A stretch of 64,000 nt of DNA from Polyangiaceae bacterium (lineage in GTDB: Bacteria > Myxococcota_A > Polyangia > Polyangiales > Polyangiaceae): positions 4,340,001 through 4,404,000 of the forward strand of contig JADJRH010000001.1 in assembly GCA_016712345.1 (NCBI GenBank). The letters run 5' to 3'. How positions within the stretch are numbered: the first letter of the stretch is position 1; every line of letters begins with the position of its first letter. The position numbers were made by a program, and so were the translations under genes. Of this stretch, positions 38,109-46,249 are shown piece by piece. A model generated the notes under the pieces. That model was not told where the DNA came from, did no database searches, and worked only from the letters and a program-made list of their open reading frames with translations.

Positions 38109-40295
38109 TCACACTGTTCGTTCACCCGCGTAAACAACGGACTCCGCTTCGGTATACCGTCCCTGTGCGCGGAGCACTCGAATCAACTCCTTTGTCATCT
38201 CCGCACGCGTTTCTTCGGTCATTGGGAGTCCGCGATCCCGGTGCATTAACTCTTGCAACACCGGTTGAGACTTTAAGTCTGCGCCGGGGGATATCCCTTC
38301 GTCGGACCATGGTAGACCGAGCAGCTTTCGCAGGAGAAACTGGGCATCTTGAAGCCTGCCTGCGCGGCTGAGTGCGCGCGCCAGGAGAGGCAGGCGGCTG
38401 CCCACATGCCTAAGACCAGCTGCGGTATTGCCCGAGGTCACTCCAAGCCAGTAGGCTGATGTGTACACCGCGCTATCAGCGGCTTCTAGAGCGTCGGCGG
38501 CTCGATCGAGGGCGAGCAGAGCGTCCACTTGAAGCCATTCCGCATTGAATCGGTCTTCGTCATTGGTTGTCCTCAACTGCGTGTCTGAGAAGTTTTTCAA
38601 AACGTCTTGGGAGAACATGAGTGCTTCGTCAGGCCGGCCAAGATGGAGCGCGGCCATTCCAAGAAGGATCCAAGCTTCGCGGCGTTCGTCGTCGGTGTGC
38701 GACGTTTCGAGCGCTTTCCGGGCGATTTCTTCAGCGATTGTCCATCGCCCTAACCCGCCGAGGGTCTTGACGAGCCGAAGTTGATCACGCGTTTGGTGGG
38801 TAGATTGGTCGAGGAGGTCAAGTGCGGCTGCCAATGCGTTATTGGCATCGTCGAACAGGCCCGCGCGGGCCATTAGAGCGGCTTGCAGTGTGTACACCGC
38901 AAAGCGTTCTTTTGGATCGAGCAGCGCGTTGACCATGGGTGAAGCTTCGTCCAGCGCATGAAGCGCGTCTGCTACCAGCCCAGACGCCGCGGGGACGCCG
39001 TGGTCCCAATTGAAGAGCGCCAATTCACCCACCGCTATGCCATGGATGCGCCAGGTTTCGGGGCTTTCGTGCATTTCGAGCGAGCGGGCTGCCCACACCT
39101 GAGCCGCGTCGTAACTCTGCTTGTTGAGGGCAAGCCGCGCAATGTCCGCCCAGGTTTCCGCGGTTCGGGGCCGGGTGCGCAATGCAAACTCAATTCGATG
39201 AGCATGGGAACGGAGTAGAGGCCACTCGGGACCGTCGTACACAAACCATCCATCTTGACGTCGGCTTGGCGGGCGGGGTTGCTTGCGGTGCAGCGCCCCA
39301 TATTTGCCAACGTGACGCCGCACCGGGGGAGACATTGCCCAGCCTTGCAATGCCGGGCCAAGAACTCCCGACGAAAGCGCGCGCTCGGCCAGGCCCGCCC
39401 CGGGATCGGCGGAGCGCAACATCAAACGCAGCAGGTCTGCTTCGTCGTAATTGCGGATTAATAACTCAAGCAGATGGATGATTGTGGACCATTCCAACCC
39501 GCTCACGGCGGCGACGCGTCCTGGATGTTTTGCTCCGGCTTTGGAAAGGAGCCGGACAGAGTCGCGAAGGGAGTATAGGTCATCTGTCACGCTCCAAAAC
39601 CAATCTTCCCTGCCGTCGGGCAGCACCAGCACGGCGCGCGTGCGACGCCGCGCTTCAGCCAAAGCCCACCGAAAACGTTCCGCGGAGTCAAGGGTCCATG
39701 AAAGGCAACCTACCCATGCCGACCGAGCCTTTCGAATTTGGTCCACCAGGGTAGAATAAGGAGTATAGTCCGGTTCAAGCCATACCAACCTGCGCCGGGG
39801 CAGAGCGGCGTGAAACACCTTTTCAAATGCTTCTTTTGAAGGGTTGTCGCGCACGAAAAGGACGCCCGGCGCGCGGGCGCAGACGGCCTTTTTCAATCCC
39901 CACACGGCGTGTTCTGAAACTCCTGGTGGGCAATCCTGGCGTTGGGAGATCCAGTCATAAAAGTCAGGTGCCTGTTGCGCTAGGGCCTTCGACGTGGGGT
40001 CGTCACACCACAACACCACCTTGAGGGCCTTTCGGGCAAAGAGCGGGCGATGCTCATTCAACCATTCGGCATCGCTTGGGGTGGGTTGAAGCACAACCAC
40101 TGTGTTGTCAGGCAGCGTTACCAGTTCTTGTACATCCACCAACACTTCGAGATTGGGGTGATCGACAATCAACGATCGGACGACCTTCCCAAGCTGCTCC
40201 GGGGCGGCCTTGTCAACGAGAATGAGCACTCCGCCGGGGCTCAACTGGAGGCCGGCCTGAATTTCGAGAATCCACTGTTCTCCCGCGTTCACCAT
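38109..40295 (-). CDS. TPR-containing protein coupled to a P-loop NTPase; N-terminal domain not recognised
   Basis: 728 aa from ATG 40295, whose A overlaps the NTPase stop (TAATG), so the two are translationally coupled. Residues ~1-310 form alternating beta/alpha units ('GGVLILVDKAAPEQLGKVV', 'TVVVLQPTPSDAEWL', 'LKVVLWCDDPTS', 'ARSAWVGCLSWTLDSAERF'), like two Rossmann-type or TIR/SIR-like folds, but no known catalytic motif was seen. From ~390 there are TPR-like helices ('YDAAQVWAARSLEMHESPETW', 'DDANNALAAALDLLDQ', 'AALHLGRPDEALMFSQDVL', 'GRLQDAQFLLRKLLG'). The pairing resembles two-gene NTPase-plus-effector modules. Function unknown. Confidence 0.65.
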   Translation of the reverse strand: MVNAGEQWILEIQAGLQLSPGGVLILVDKAAPEQLGKVVRSLIVDHPNLEVLVDVQELVTLPDNTVVVLQPTPSDAEWLNEHRPLFARKALKVVLWCDDPTSKALAQQAPDFYDWISQRQDCPPGVSEHAVWGLKKAVCARAPGVLFVRDNPSKEAFEKVFHAALPRRRLVWLEPDYTPYSTLVDQIRKARSAWVGCLSWTLDSAERFRWALAEARRRTRAVLVLPDGREDWFWSVTDDLYSLRDSVRLLSKAGAKHPGRVAAVSGLEWSTIIHLLELLIRNYDEADLLRLMLRSADPGAGLAERALSSGVLGPALQGWAMSPPVRRHVGKYGALHRKQPRPPSRRQDGWFVYDGPEWPLLRSHAHRIEFALRTRPRTAETWADIARLALNKQSYDAAQVWAARSLEMHESPETWRIHGIAVGELALFNWDHGVPAASGLVADALHALDEASPMVNALLDPKERFAVYTLQAALMARAGLFDDANNALAAALDLLDQSTHQTRDQLRLVKTLGGLGRWTIAEEIARKALETSHTDDERREAWILLGMAALHLGRPDEALMFSQDVLKNFSDTQLRTTNDEDRFNAEWLQVDALLALDRAADALEAADSAVYTSAYWLGVTSGNTAAGLRHVGSRLPLLARALSRAGRLQDAQFLLRKLLGLPWSDEGISPGADLKSQPVLQELMHRDRGLPMTEETRAEMTKELIRVLRAQGRYTEAESVVYAGERTV

Positions 40296-41629
40296 TACAC
40301 CTTGAGCAGGTGCATCAGGAGAAGGGGATGGGGGTAATACCACTCGGACTCATTTGGGTAGGGCAATAACGTGCCGTAGTTGAGTAGTTCTTGGGCAAGC
40401 GGATCCGCAGGCAAACGGTGATCAGGGTCTTTTGCGACGCTCTCCAACACACCAATGTGGCCTTTGTGCAGCCCTGTTTCGCGGTGCCGTCTCCTTTCGT
40501 CGAGAACCCTTGCCACCAAATCGTCGGTTGCCTGCGGCACGTCGGCGAGCCAGCACAACTCAGCCAACCTTCGGACAAACGTGACAAGTTCACGTGCTCG
40601 GCCGCCGGAGTAATAGGCCAATTGTTGGAGTCGAACATCGCTGATGAGCGATGTTCCATTGGGTAGATCTGAAACCCGCTTTTCAAACAGTTCACGAAGG
40701 AATGCTACCCCGGGCCCAGGCTGTGAGGGTTGACCCTTGTTTAATACAGGTTCGTTTACAAGGGGGGCAACATCGTGAAAACCCCGAATGGCCGCAGTGG
40801 AGGGATGATGGCGCAGTGCAAACGGACCACACACCACCATCGGACAAGCCATCTGCGAGATCAGTTGCGAGTCTAAAAACAGCTCGCGCGCTCGTGAAAG
40901 TTCGCGAATGCGGTCAAGCCCGTCAATCACAAAAAGGACTCGCGTACCCCGTTGTTGAATGAGACCAATCAGCGTGTTGACGCTTGCGAGGAGTGTCTGC
41001 ACATCGGCTTCTTGATCATCCAATACGTTTCGGGTGCGTCCAATGCGCACAGACCATTTCACCGCTTCTGTGGTTGCCTTGAGGAGCGTTAAACCGGCGT
41101 CAACGGCGGCGCCGGCTCCCGGAACGGCGCTGGAAGCCATTACCACCATCGACTTAGCCAGTGACATGACATCCAGCTTTGGGTCAGAATCACCTGTGCC
41201 GCTCTTGGTGGCCAATTTGCTCCACGCCTGTTCTAGATCTTTCTGGTGCTGCTTGGGAAATTCAAACCCGAGGCGCTCTTTTGCAGCACGAAGCAACGCC
41301 ACACCCATTAGAAAACAGACTTCCCACGAGGCAATCTGCTGGAGAGCGGGAGCATCGCCGACAACATCGGTAAAGTGGCGCTCCAGGTCGACAAAAACAA
41401 CGAATTCTTTGGCCGCGCGTGACTCGGCAATCCGGTAAAGTTCGGTGGTTTTTCCAGTACCAACGGTGCCTGTCAACAGCACCCTTGGAATGCCTACCGG
41501 AATATCAAGCCAGTCACCGATGGCTTTTGCCGGGCTGCGCGAGCGGGATGCACGCCACGCCGGATTTTGCGCAGGCGCCTCGGGATCGAAGCGCTCAATT
41601 ACCTTTTGCCATGTGGAGCGGTTCGACAT
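40295..41629 (-). CDS. P-loop NTPase (AAA/STAND-like), first gene of the NTPase-TPR pair
   Basis: 444 aa. Walker A 'LLTGTVGTGKTTELYRIAE' near 50-68, Walker B 'VLFVIDGLDRIRELSRA' near 226-242, and a later helical C-terminal part ('LAYYSGGRARELVTFVRRL') like the winged/lid region of STAND or KAP-type ATPases. An insert at ~150-200 contains a small hydrophobic stretch ('VVMASSAVPGAGAAVDAGLTLL') that could be membrane-active. The TPR gene follows with TAATG overlap. No nearby toxin, nuclease or phage gene identifies the trigger. Confidence 0.72.
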   Translation of the reverse strand: MSNRSTWQKVIERFDPEAPAQNPAWRASRSRSPAKAIGDWLDIPVGIPRVLLTGTVGTGKTTELYRIAESRAAKEFVVFVDLERHFTDVVGDAPALQQIASWEVCFLMGVALLRAAKERLGFEFPKQHQKDLEQAWSKLATKSGTGDSDPKLDVMSLAKSMVVMASSAVPGAGAAVDAGLTLLKATTEAVKWSVRIGRTRNVLDDQEADVQTLLASVNTLIGLIQQRGTRVLFVIDGLDRIRELSRARELFLDSQLISQMACPMVVCGPFALRHHPSTAAIRGFHDVAPLVNEPVLNKGQPSQPGPGVAFLRELFEKRVSDLPNGTSLISDVRLQQLAYYSGGRARELVTFVRRLAELCWLADVPQATDDLVARVLDERRRHRETGLHKGHIGVLESVAKDPDHRLPADPLAQELLNYGTLLPYPNESEWYYPHPLLLMHLLKV

Positions 41630-41660
41630 TGGAAAACCTTGGGTTCGAGAGTGGGAAGGT

Positions 41661-42371
41661 TTATTTTTTGGCGCCGACGAAGCGAGAAAGAGCTTCGTAA
41701 TCTCTGTCTTCTACCGCGCCTTGAATGGAACAGGCGAGTTCACCCGTGGGGGAGACGAGTGCTTGCAGGGGCAATTCAGGCGTGTCTTTGAAGTTGAGCG
41801 ACGCGAGAAATCCCGTTCTGCCGGCGCCTTCTTCGAGCCAATAAGAGGCGCGTACGCCCTGGGTAGGTTGACTGTCTAAGAAGCGGGTGAGTTGGCGTTC
41901 ATCGTCGTCGAGGGACACAAATGCCAGTTCAATGAGTACACCGGCTTTTTGAAACTTGTCGCGCCACGCGATGAGGCGCGGCATTTCTTCTCTACAGGGG
42001 CCACACCATGCTGCCCAGAAGTTGAGCCATACCCACTTTCCAGCGCCGAATGCGATGGAGGTGGGCAGTTCTGGTGTACCTTGCGCCGCGCGGGTTTTGA
42101 GGGTGCCTTTGGGGCCGGGGCGGGGTTTTTGGCCGGCGCACGGATCTCGAGGCTCGGTTTTGGGGGCGGCTGTTGCCGGCGCGGAGCCGGGGGAAACTGC
42201 CGGCTTTGTGGACGCTGCCAACACGGCGTTGTTGCGCGATGTGGGTGGGGGAGGGGGGGCCGAGCCCTGTTCTCCGCAGCCGGTTAGACTGAGAAGAAGC
42301 GCTGATAAAATGGGGACGCTTATAGAGGTGTGTAGAGCCGGGAAAAGGGTGCGTTTCAGAGCATTCTCCAC
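41661..42371 (-). CDS. TlpA-like thioredoxin-domain lipoprotein
   Basis: 236 aa. GTG 42371 gives a lipoprotein signal ('ILSALLLSLTGC'), then an Ala/Pro/Thr-rich linker and a TlpA/ResA-type domain with 'WLNFWAAWCGPCREEMPRL' (active C-x2-C), 'AFVSLDDDERQLTRFL' and 'PLQALVSPTGELACSIQG'. A periplasmic reductase is the usual role. The open frame runs a further 96 codons upstream, but that part is a copy of the dispersed repeat, so the repeat now forms the leader region of the gene. The upstream genes encode other thiol-redox proteins. Confidence 0.85.
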   Translation of the reverse strand: MENALKRTLFPALHTSISVPILSALLLSLTGCGEQGSAPPPPPTSRNNAVLAASTKPAVSPGSAPATAAPKTEPRDPCAGQKPRPGPKGTLKTRAAQGTPELPTSIAFGAGKWVWLNFWAAWCGPCREEMPRLIAWRDKFQKAGVLIELAFVSLDDDERQLTRFLDSQPTQGVRASYWLEEGAGRTGFLASLNFKDTPELPLQALVSPTGELACSIQGAVEDRDYEALSRFVGAKK

Positions 42372-42560
42372 GTTGGCGTTCGGCGACTCTGGGTGACCTG
42401 AAACGCGCCGGGCACCGGTCTCGCCGGTCTCACGTTTTCGTCTCGGCTGCACTTCCACAAAACACGTTGTGGACAACGCTGAAAGGCCACGCTTTTTGCT
42501 GTTCCGCTCGGTGGCGGGCAAGGGTGACTGAGACCTTTCGGCAAGACCTGTATAAGAGGG
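42372..42560 (-). repeat. Dispersed intergenic repeat, copy C
   Basis: Read on the minus strand, this carries the blocks of copy A in order: GGTCTTGCC, CACCCTTGCCCG, GAGCGGAACAGC, GTGTTTTGTGG and GAGACCGGCGAGACCGG. It fills the gap between the OmpA-like gene and the TlpA-like gene and reaches the latter's start codon. Confidence 0.75.
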
Positions 42561-42568
42561 AGAGGACA

Positions 42569-43267
42569 TCACAGTTGACAATCTACCCAGGAAATAAAGG
42601 CACTTCGATTGATCGCTTCGGGTGTACACTTGCCCGGGCGAGAAACGTTCCAATCGCAATACTCTTTGCCGAGTTGGGCAAACTCACTGCCGAGCCAGAG
42701 GAGGCCGGCTTCTTTATCAATGTTGGGATCGTCGGCCTTAAATTGGTCGCTGATCAAGAACAATACGCTGTTGGCCCGCTTGTGCGAAAGCGTTCTGTTA
42801 AAGTCGGCACCGCCTGTTTTTGAGGCGCGTGCGACGATAAAAAAGTAGCGAGCGCCTTTTCGATCTTGCCATCTGTCGGCAATGATTCGTTTGGCCTCTT
42901 CGTCGAGTTTGTCTTGCCCATCGTCGAACATGATGACGGCGCCGCGCTCTTTGAGGGGGTGGAAGAGAGCGTTGAAGTCTTCATCGTTGATGGATGCGAG
43001 GGTTTTTACGTCGGCGGGTTGACATCCTCGGCGACTGTCACCTCCCACGAGGCCACACGCGTGAATGACGCGCGCCAACACCTGCTTAAAGGCGGGTGTG
43101 CAATACGCCGCTTCGGCGTCGTTGGCGACTGCCACTTTGGGTTTTTCGAGCGTGGCGCCGGTTTTCAGGCGTTCACCCGCGGCGCGAACTTGACCCTGCA
43201 CCGTGAGTGCACTGGCGGCGAGCGCCACACAACCCGCTGCAATTCCGATGAGTGCTGCGGCTTTCAT
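42569..43267 (-). CDS. Exported OmpA-like domain protein
   Basis: 232 aa. N-terminal signal or anchor ('ALIGIAAGCVALAASALTV'), four cysteines in the middle ('AAYCTPAF', 'IHACGLV', 'RRGCQPAD') and a C-terminal segment resembling the OmpA peptidoglycan-binding fold ('AVIMFDDGQDKLDEEAKRI', 'NRTLSHKRANSVLFL'). Two further cysteines lie at the end. The ATG overlaps the stop of the VKOR-DsbA gene (TAATG) and is preceded by GGAGG inside that gene, so it is translationally coupled and may be a disulphide-bonded substrate or partner of it. Confidence 0.7.
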   Translation of the reverse strand: MKAAALIGIAAGCVALAASALTVQGQVRAAGERLKTGATLEKPKVAVANDAEAAYCTPAFKQVLARVIHACGLVGGDSRRGCQPADVKTLASINDEDFNALFHPLKERGAVIMFDDGQDKLDEEAKRIIADRWQDRKGARYFFIVARASKTGGADFNRTLSHKRANSVLFLISDQFKADDPNIDKEAGLLWLGSEFAQLGKEYCDWNVSRPGKCTPEAINRSAFISWVDCQL

Positions 43268-44703
43268 TACGGCCTCCTGAGGTTGGGGGCGAGTTTATAG
43301 ATGCTGTAAGAGAGCCCAATGTCACTGTCTTCTTCACACAGGCGAGTGCCGTCGAGAAACAGTTGGGGAGTGGAGACTGCCAGTTGGTTGGCGATTGTCC
43401 AGCGCAGCACCCTGTCAAGGCGCTGCTTGGTTTCGTTGGAGTCTATACACTTGTCTAGACCTGCAAATCGGCCGCGAATCATGTTGCGGACGGCCGCAAC
43501 TCCGCCGGAGCCTTTGGCGGTTTCGGCGATTTCGTCCTGCTTTTCGTACGCCCATTCAAGCACGTCGAGCGGCCGGCGCTCATTGCACATCATGGCTTTG
43601 GCAACAACGCAGGCGCCGGGATGAAGGGGTCTATCGAGCATCCAGTTGCACTCGTTGTCGAGCGGAAAGAGGACAACGGTGGTGTCGAGTTGATCAAAAA
43701 TACCCTCGGTGACAAGCCTTTGATGAAACGCTTTGCAGGTTGGGCAAAGCGGATCGACAACCAATGTGGCTTGTTGTTTGGCGCCCGCGGGGGTGATGTA
43801 TAGAAGCGACTTTTTGGGGTCTTCAGGTTTTTCGAGTTTGCCACACCCGTTGACGTAGGTTGCGTAGTTGGGCATTGCCGAAACGTAGAGCAGGGCGGGA
43901 ACGAAAGAGAATACGGCAAGTGCAATGAGCCATGAAGGGATGAGAAGCGGGCCGCCGGTGCGCGGAGGCACATAGTCAGGCTCCGCATCTTTGGTGACCA
44001 CCGTGGCCGGTACTTCACCTTCAGGCAGAGTGGGGGCCACTTTGGGGCTGCCTTCTTTTTCTTCTTCGCCGGCTTTTTCAGGGGTTTTGTTTTCAGACTT
44101 TTCGAGATCGCCCGCGGCCTTGAGGGTAGATGCCGAGTCTTTCTTGGTGGGCGAGCGGAATTGTTCAAGCGCTGTTCGGCCGCGTTTCATGTCGAAGATG
44201 AGTGAGAAAACGGCGGCGATCGCGAGCAATACCGATGCTGAATAAATACCAACACAGGTTTTGCAGAATTGGCCGAGCTTGGTGAGGCTGATAAAAAACA
44301 TCACTCCCGACACGAGCAGTGGAGTGAGCCCTGTCAAGAACAGGAATTGGTGCGCGCGGCGTGGAGCTTTGTCTCGCGAAAGCAGCAGATACAGCGCGAA
44401 AGCGGCGAAAAAAGCAAATGCTCCAACCGCTGGAAGAGCGATGGGGATGCCGCCCCAATATTTGTCTTTGAAGAGAGCAGAATACGGACTGTACATGGCC
44501 GCGCGACACGCCCCTTCCTGTCCCGCCTCTCCGGCCAAACCGGGGATGAACGAGCAATGGAGGTCGTGCACCTGCCTGTCGAGGTGGCGGGTGTAGTCGA
44601 CCGTGGACGAGAGCGCGAACGACAAGCCCAACACCGATGCGGCAAGCGCCAGGAGCGCCGGCCAAAAAGGCATTTGGGATTTGGAGGAGTTGGAGAGGCT
44701 CAT
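43267..44703 (-). CDS. VKOR-DsbA-like fusion, disulphide-forming membrane protein
   Basis: 478 aa. The N-terminal half is a vitamin K epoxide reductase-type membrane domain: several hydrophobic helices, outer-loop cysteines ('LHCSFIP', 'GACRAAMYSPY'), 'FGGIPIALP'-like sequence and the quinone-side pair 'LGQFCKTCVGIYSAS'. A charged linker and another helix lead to a DsbA-like thioredoxin domain with 'VVDPLCPTCKAFHQRL' and a cis-Pro region ('LAVSTPQLFLDGTRLC'). Such fusions oxidise periplasmic thiols and pass electrons to quinones, replacing DsbB plus DsbA. ATG 44703 was chosen over an in-frame TTG 15 bases upstream. Confidence 0.9.
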   Translation of the reverse strand: MSLSNSSKSQMPFWPALLALAASVLGLSFALSSTVDYTRHLDRQVHDLHCSFIPGLAGEAGQEGACRAAMYSPYSALFKDKYWGGIPIALPAVGAFAFFAAFALYLLLSRDKAPRRAHQFLFLTGLTPLLVSGVMFFISLTKLGQFCKTCVGIYSASVLLAIAAVFSLIFDMKRGRTALEQFRSPTKKDSASTLKAAGDLEKSENKTPEKAGEEEKEGSPKVAPTLPEGEVPATVVTKDAEPDYVPPRTGGPLLIPSWLIALAVFSFVPALLYVSAMPNYATYVNGCGKLEKPEDPKKSLLYITPAGAKQQATLVVDPLCPTCKAFHQRLVTEGIFDQLDTTVVLFPLDNECNWMLDRPLHPGACVVAKAMMCNERRPLDVLEWAYEKQDEIAETAKGSGGVAAVRNMIRGRFAGLDKCIDSNETKQRLDRVLRWTIANQLAVSTPQLFLDGTRLCEEDSDIGLSYSIYKLAPNLRRP

Positions 44704-44851
44704 GGTGTTTCGGTGCAAAAAACGCCGCCGTTGGGGATCTCAGTAAAAGGTCCGGGCGCCATCGTCAAACGCACGGCGAGCGTCCCGCATTCGACGGGGG
44801 GTTTGTCCACCGCGAAGTGGCGATAGCGGCTGGTGCGTTGAGGCGTGCGCG

Positions 44852-45415
44852 TTGCGTATGGCGGCGGGGCGCGATATGCGCGCGCTCATGTTGCCCGCGT
44901 TGCCGCACCCTTTTGCTCACGATGCCGACTTTTTGGCGGACCTTCCGTACGACCCGTCGGTGCTTTTTTTCGATCAGCTGAGCGTTGTGCAAAACGACGG
45001 CGACTTGCTTGTGTGCCGCATGCCGACCGACCGCGAAATGCCTATTACCTCGGCGCAACGCGCCCATCCGGTGCGCCATCCGCGGCATGTGGCCGGCGCG
45101 GTGATGGTGCATGCGACGGGGATGCTCGGCTTCGTGCACGCGTATTACGTGTTGGGGCTGAGGCATCGCGACGGCTGGATCGGCTACGGCACCCACATTC
45201 ATCGTGTTGTGTTTCGTAAGCTTGTGCAGCCCGGACCGTCGCCGATTGAAGCGCAATGCAAAATTCTCAAGAAACGCATTGGGGCCGCGCGCTGCTTTTT
45301 GCGCTACGAGTTTGAGTTCAAACACGAAGGGCAGCTTTGCTACGAGGGCGAGCAGAGCGCGATGTGGATCAAAGTGGACGAGGCGACGCCCATCTTGGAT
45401 GCGCTGCGGGGGTAG
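44852..45415 (+). CDS. Hotdog-fold protein, FabZ/3-hydroxyacyl-ACP dehydratase-like
   Basis: Up to 187 aa (ATG 44876 is an alternative start). 'LPALPHPFAHDADFLADLPY' and 'HATGMLGFVHAYYVLGLRHR' followed by 'GYGTHIHRVVFRKLVQPG' and 'LRYEFEFKHEGQLCYEGEQ' fit the hot-dog strand/helix order of FabZ-like proteins, with the His in 'LPHPF' at the usual catalytic place. The match is distant, so substrate and activity are open. It is divergent from the VKOR-DsbA gene. Confidence 0.65.
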   Translation: MRMAAGRDMRALMLPALPHPFAHDADFLADLPYDPSVLFFDQLSVVQNDGDLLVCRMPTDREMPITSAQRAHPVRHPRHVAGAVMVHATGMLGFVHAYYVLGLRHRDGWIGYGTHIHRVVFRKLVQPGPSPIEAQCKILKKRIGAARCFLRYEFEFKHEGQLCYEGEQSAMWIKVDEATPILDALRG

Positions 45416-45589
45416 GCGCTGCGCGATGCAGGACGAGCCCCCGCGCCGCGATGTTCCGCGTGCGATCTCGCTGTGGGCGCGCCTGAAAATGTGTACACAA
45501 AAAAAGGCGCTCAGAAAAGCCGGACGAAGCAGGAGAGTCCCCTTTTTCCGGTATTGACCCGTGCGTGTCCCTCGCCTACCCGGCTTTCC

Positions 45590-46249
45590 ATGCCCGACTT
45601 TGACGTCCGCGAGATTGTGCCTTCCACGCGCGATCTCTTGCAGGTGCTTTCAACGCGTAGAAGAAACCTGGCTTTGGTTGGCGAACTGCTCAGTTCCGAG
45701 GCCGCCGCAGAAGCCCTTCGCCTCCATGATGCCAACGTTTCAGCGTTGGCGTTTTCGGAGTCGAGTCATGCCATGCGACGTGCAGCAGAGGCTACAAAAA
45801 CAGTGCCTTCGTTGAGTCTCAGCGCTGTGGCGAGCCGCGAAGATTGTCAGGCGGCGCGTTTTTATGGGGCCGACGGCGTGTGCATTCAAACGGGGTTGTC
45901 GGCGGCCGATTGGGATGCGCTGGCCAAAGTTGCGCGCGGTATGCGGATGTTGCCGCTCGCGCTGGTGCGCACAGAAGCCGATCTTGAAGCGGCAATGAAA
46001 GCCGGCGCAAGGGCCGTTGTGATTTCGGCGCCGACTGCCGCCGAGGTGTTGGCGCTTTCTCAAAAGGCTCCGAAGAGCGCCACTCTGGTGGCCGATTTGG
46101 CTTATTACGAGGGGCTTTTGCGTACGCGTTCGGCGGCGGACGCCGATGGGTTGCGCGCGCTTGTCGGCAAGGTAGACAGTGCGGTGGTTCCGCCGAGTGT
46201 ACACTCGGATGCGAGTTTTGCTGATCTCGTGCAAGAGGTTGATCCGTAA
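45590..46249 (+). CDS. TrpC-like (indole-3-glycerol-phosphate synthase) barrel, probably inactive
   Basis: 219 aa, shorter than true TrpC (about 255). The order of beta/alpha units is right ('ALAFSESSHAMRRAAEAT', 'CQAARFYGADGVCIQTG', 'LALVRTEADLEAAMKAGARAV'). The catalytic Lys of the 'LRKDF' strand, the Glu after 'LVEV' and the 'NNR' motif are replaced ('LSLSAV', 'LVRT', 'ISAP'). It is therefore probably a non-catalytic or altered barrel. Its stop overlaps the next start (TAATG), so it is coupled to ygfZ rather than to trp genes. Confidence 0.65.
   Translation: MPDFDVREIVPSTRDLLQVLSTRRRNLALVGELLSSEAAAEALRLHDANVSALAFSESSHAMRRAAEATKTVPSLSLSAVASREDCQAARFYGADGVCIQTGLSAADWDALAKVARGMRMLPLALVRTEADLEAAMKAGARAVVISAPTAAEVLALSQKAPKSATLVADLAYYEGLLRTRSAADADGLRALVGKVDSAVVPPSVHSDASFADLVQEVDP

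Noticed and set aside
41661..42659. Full 332-codon frame for the TlpA-like protein
   Set aside because: The first 96 codons are copy C of the repeat, and a proper lipoprotein signal starts at GTG 42371.
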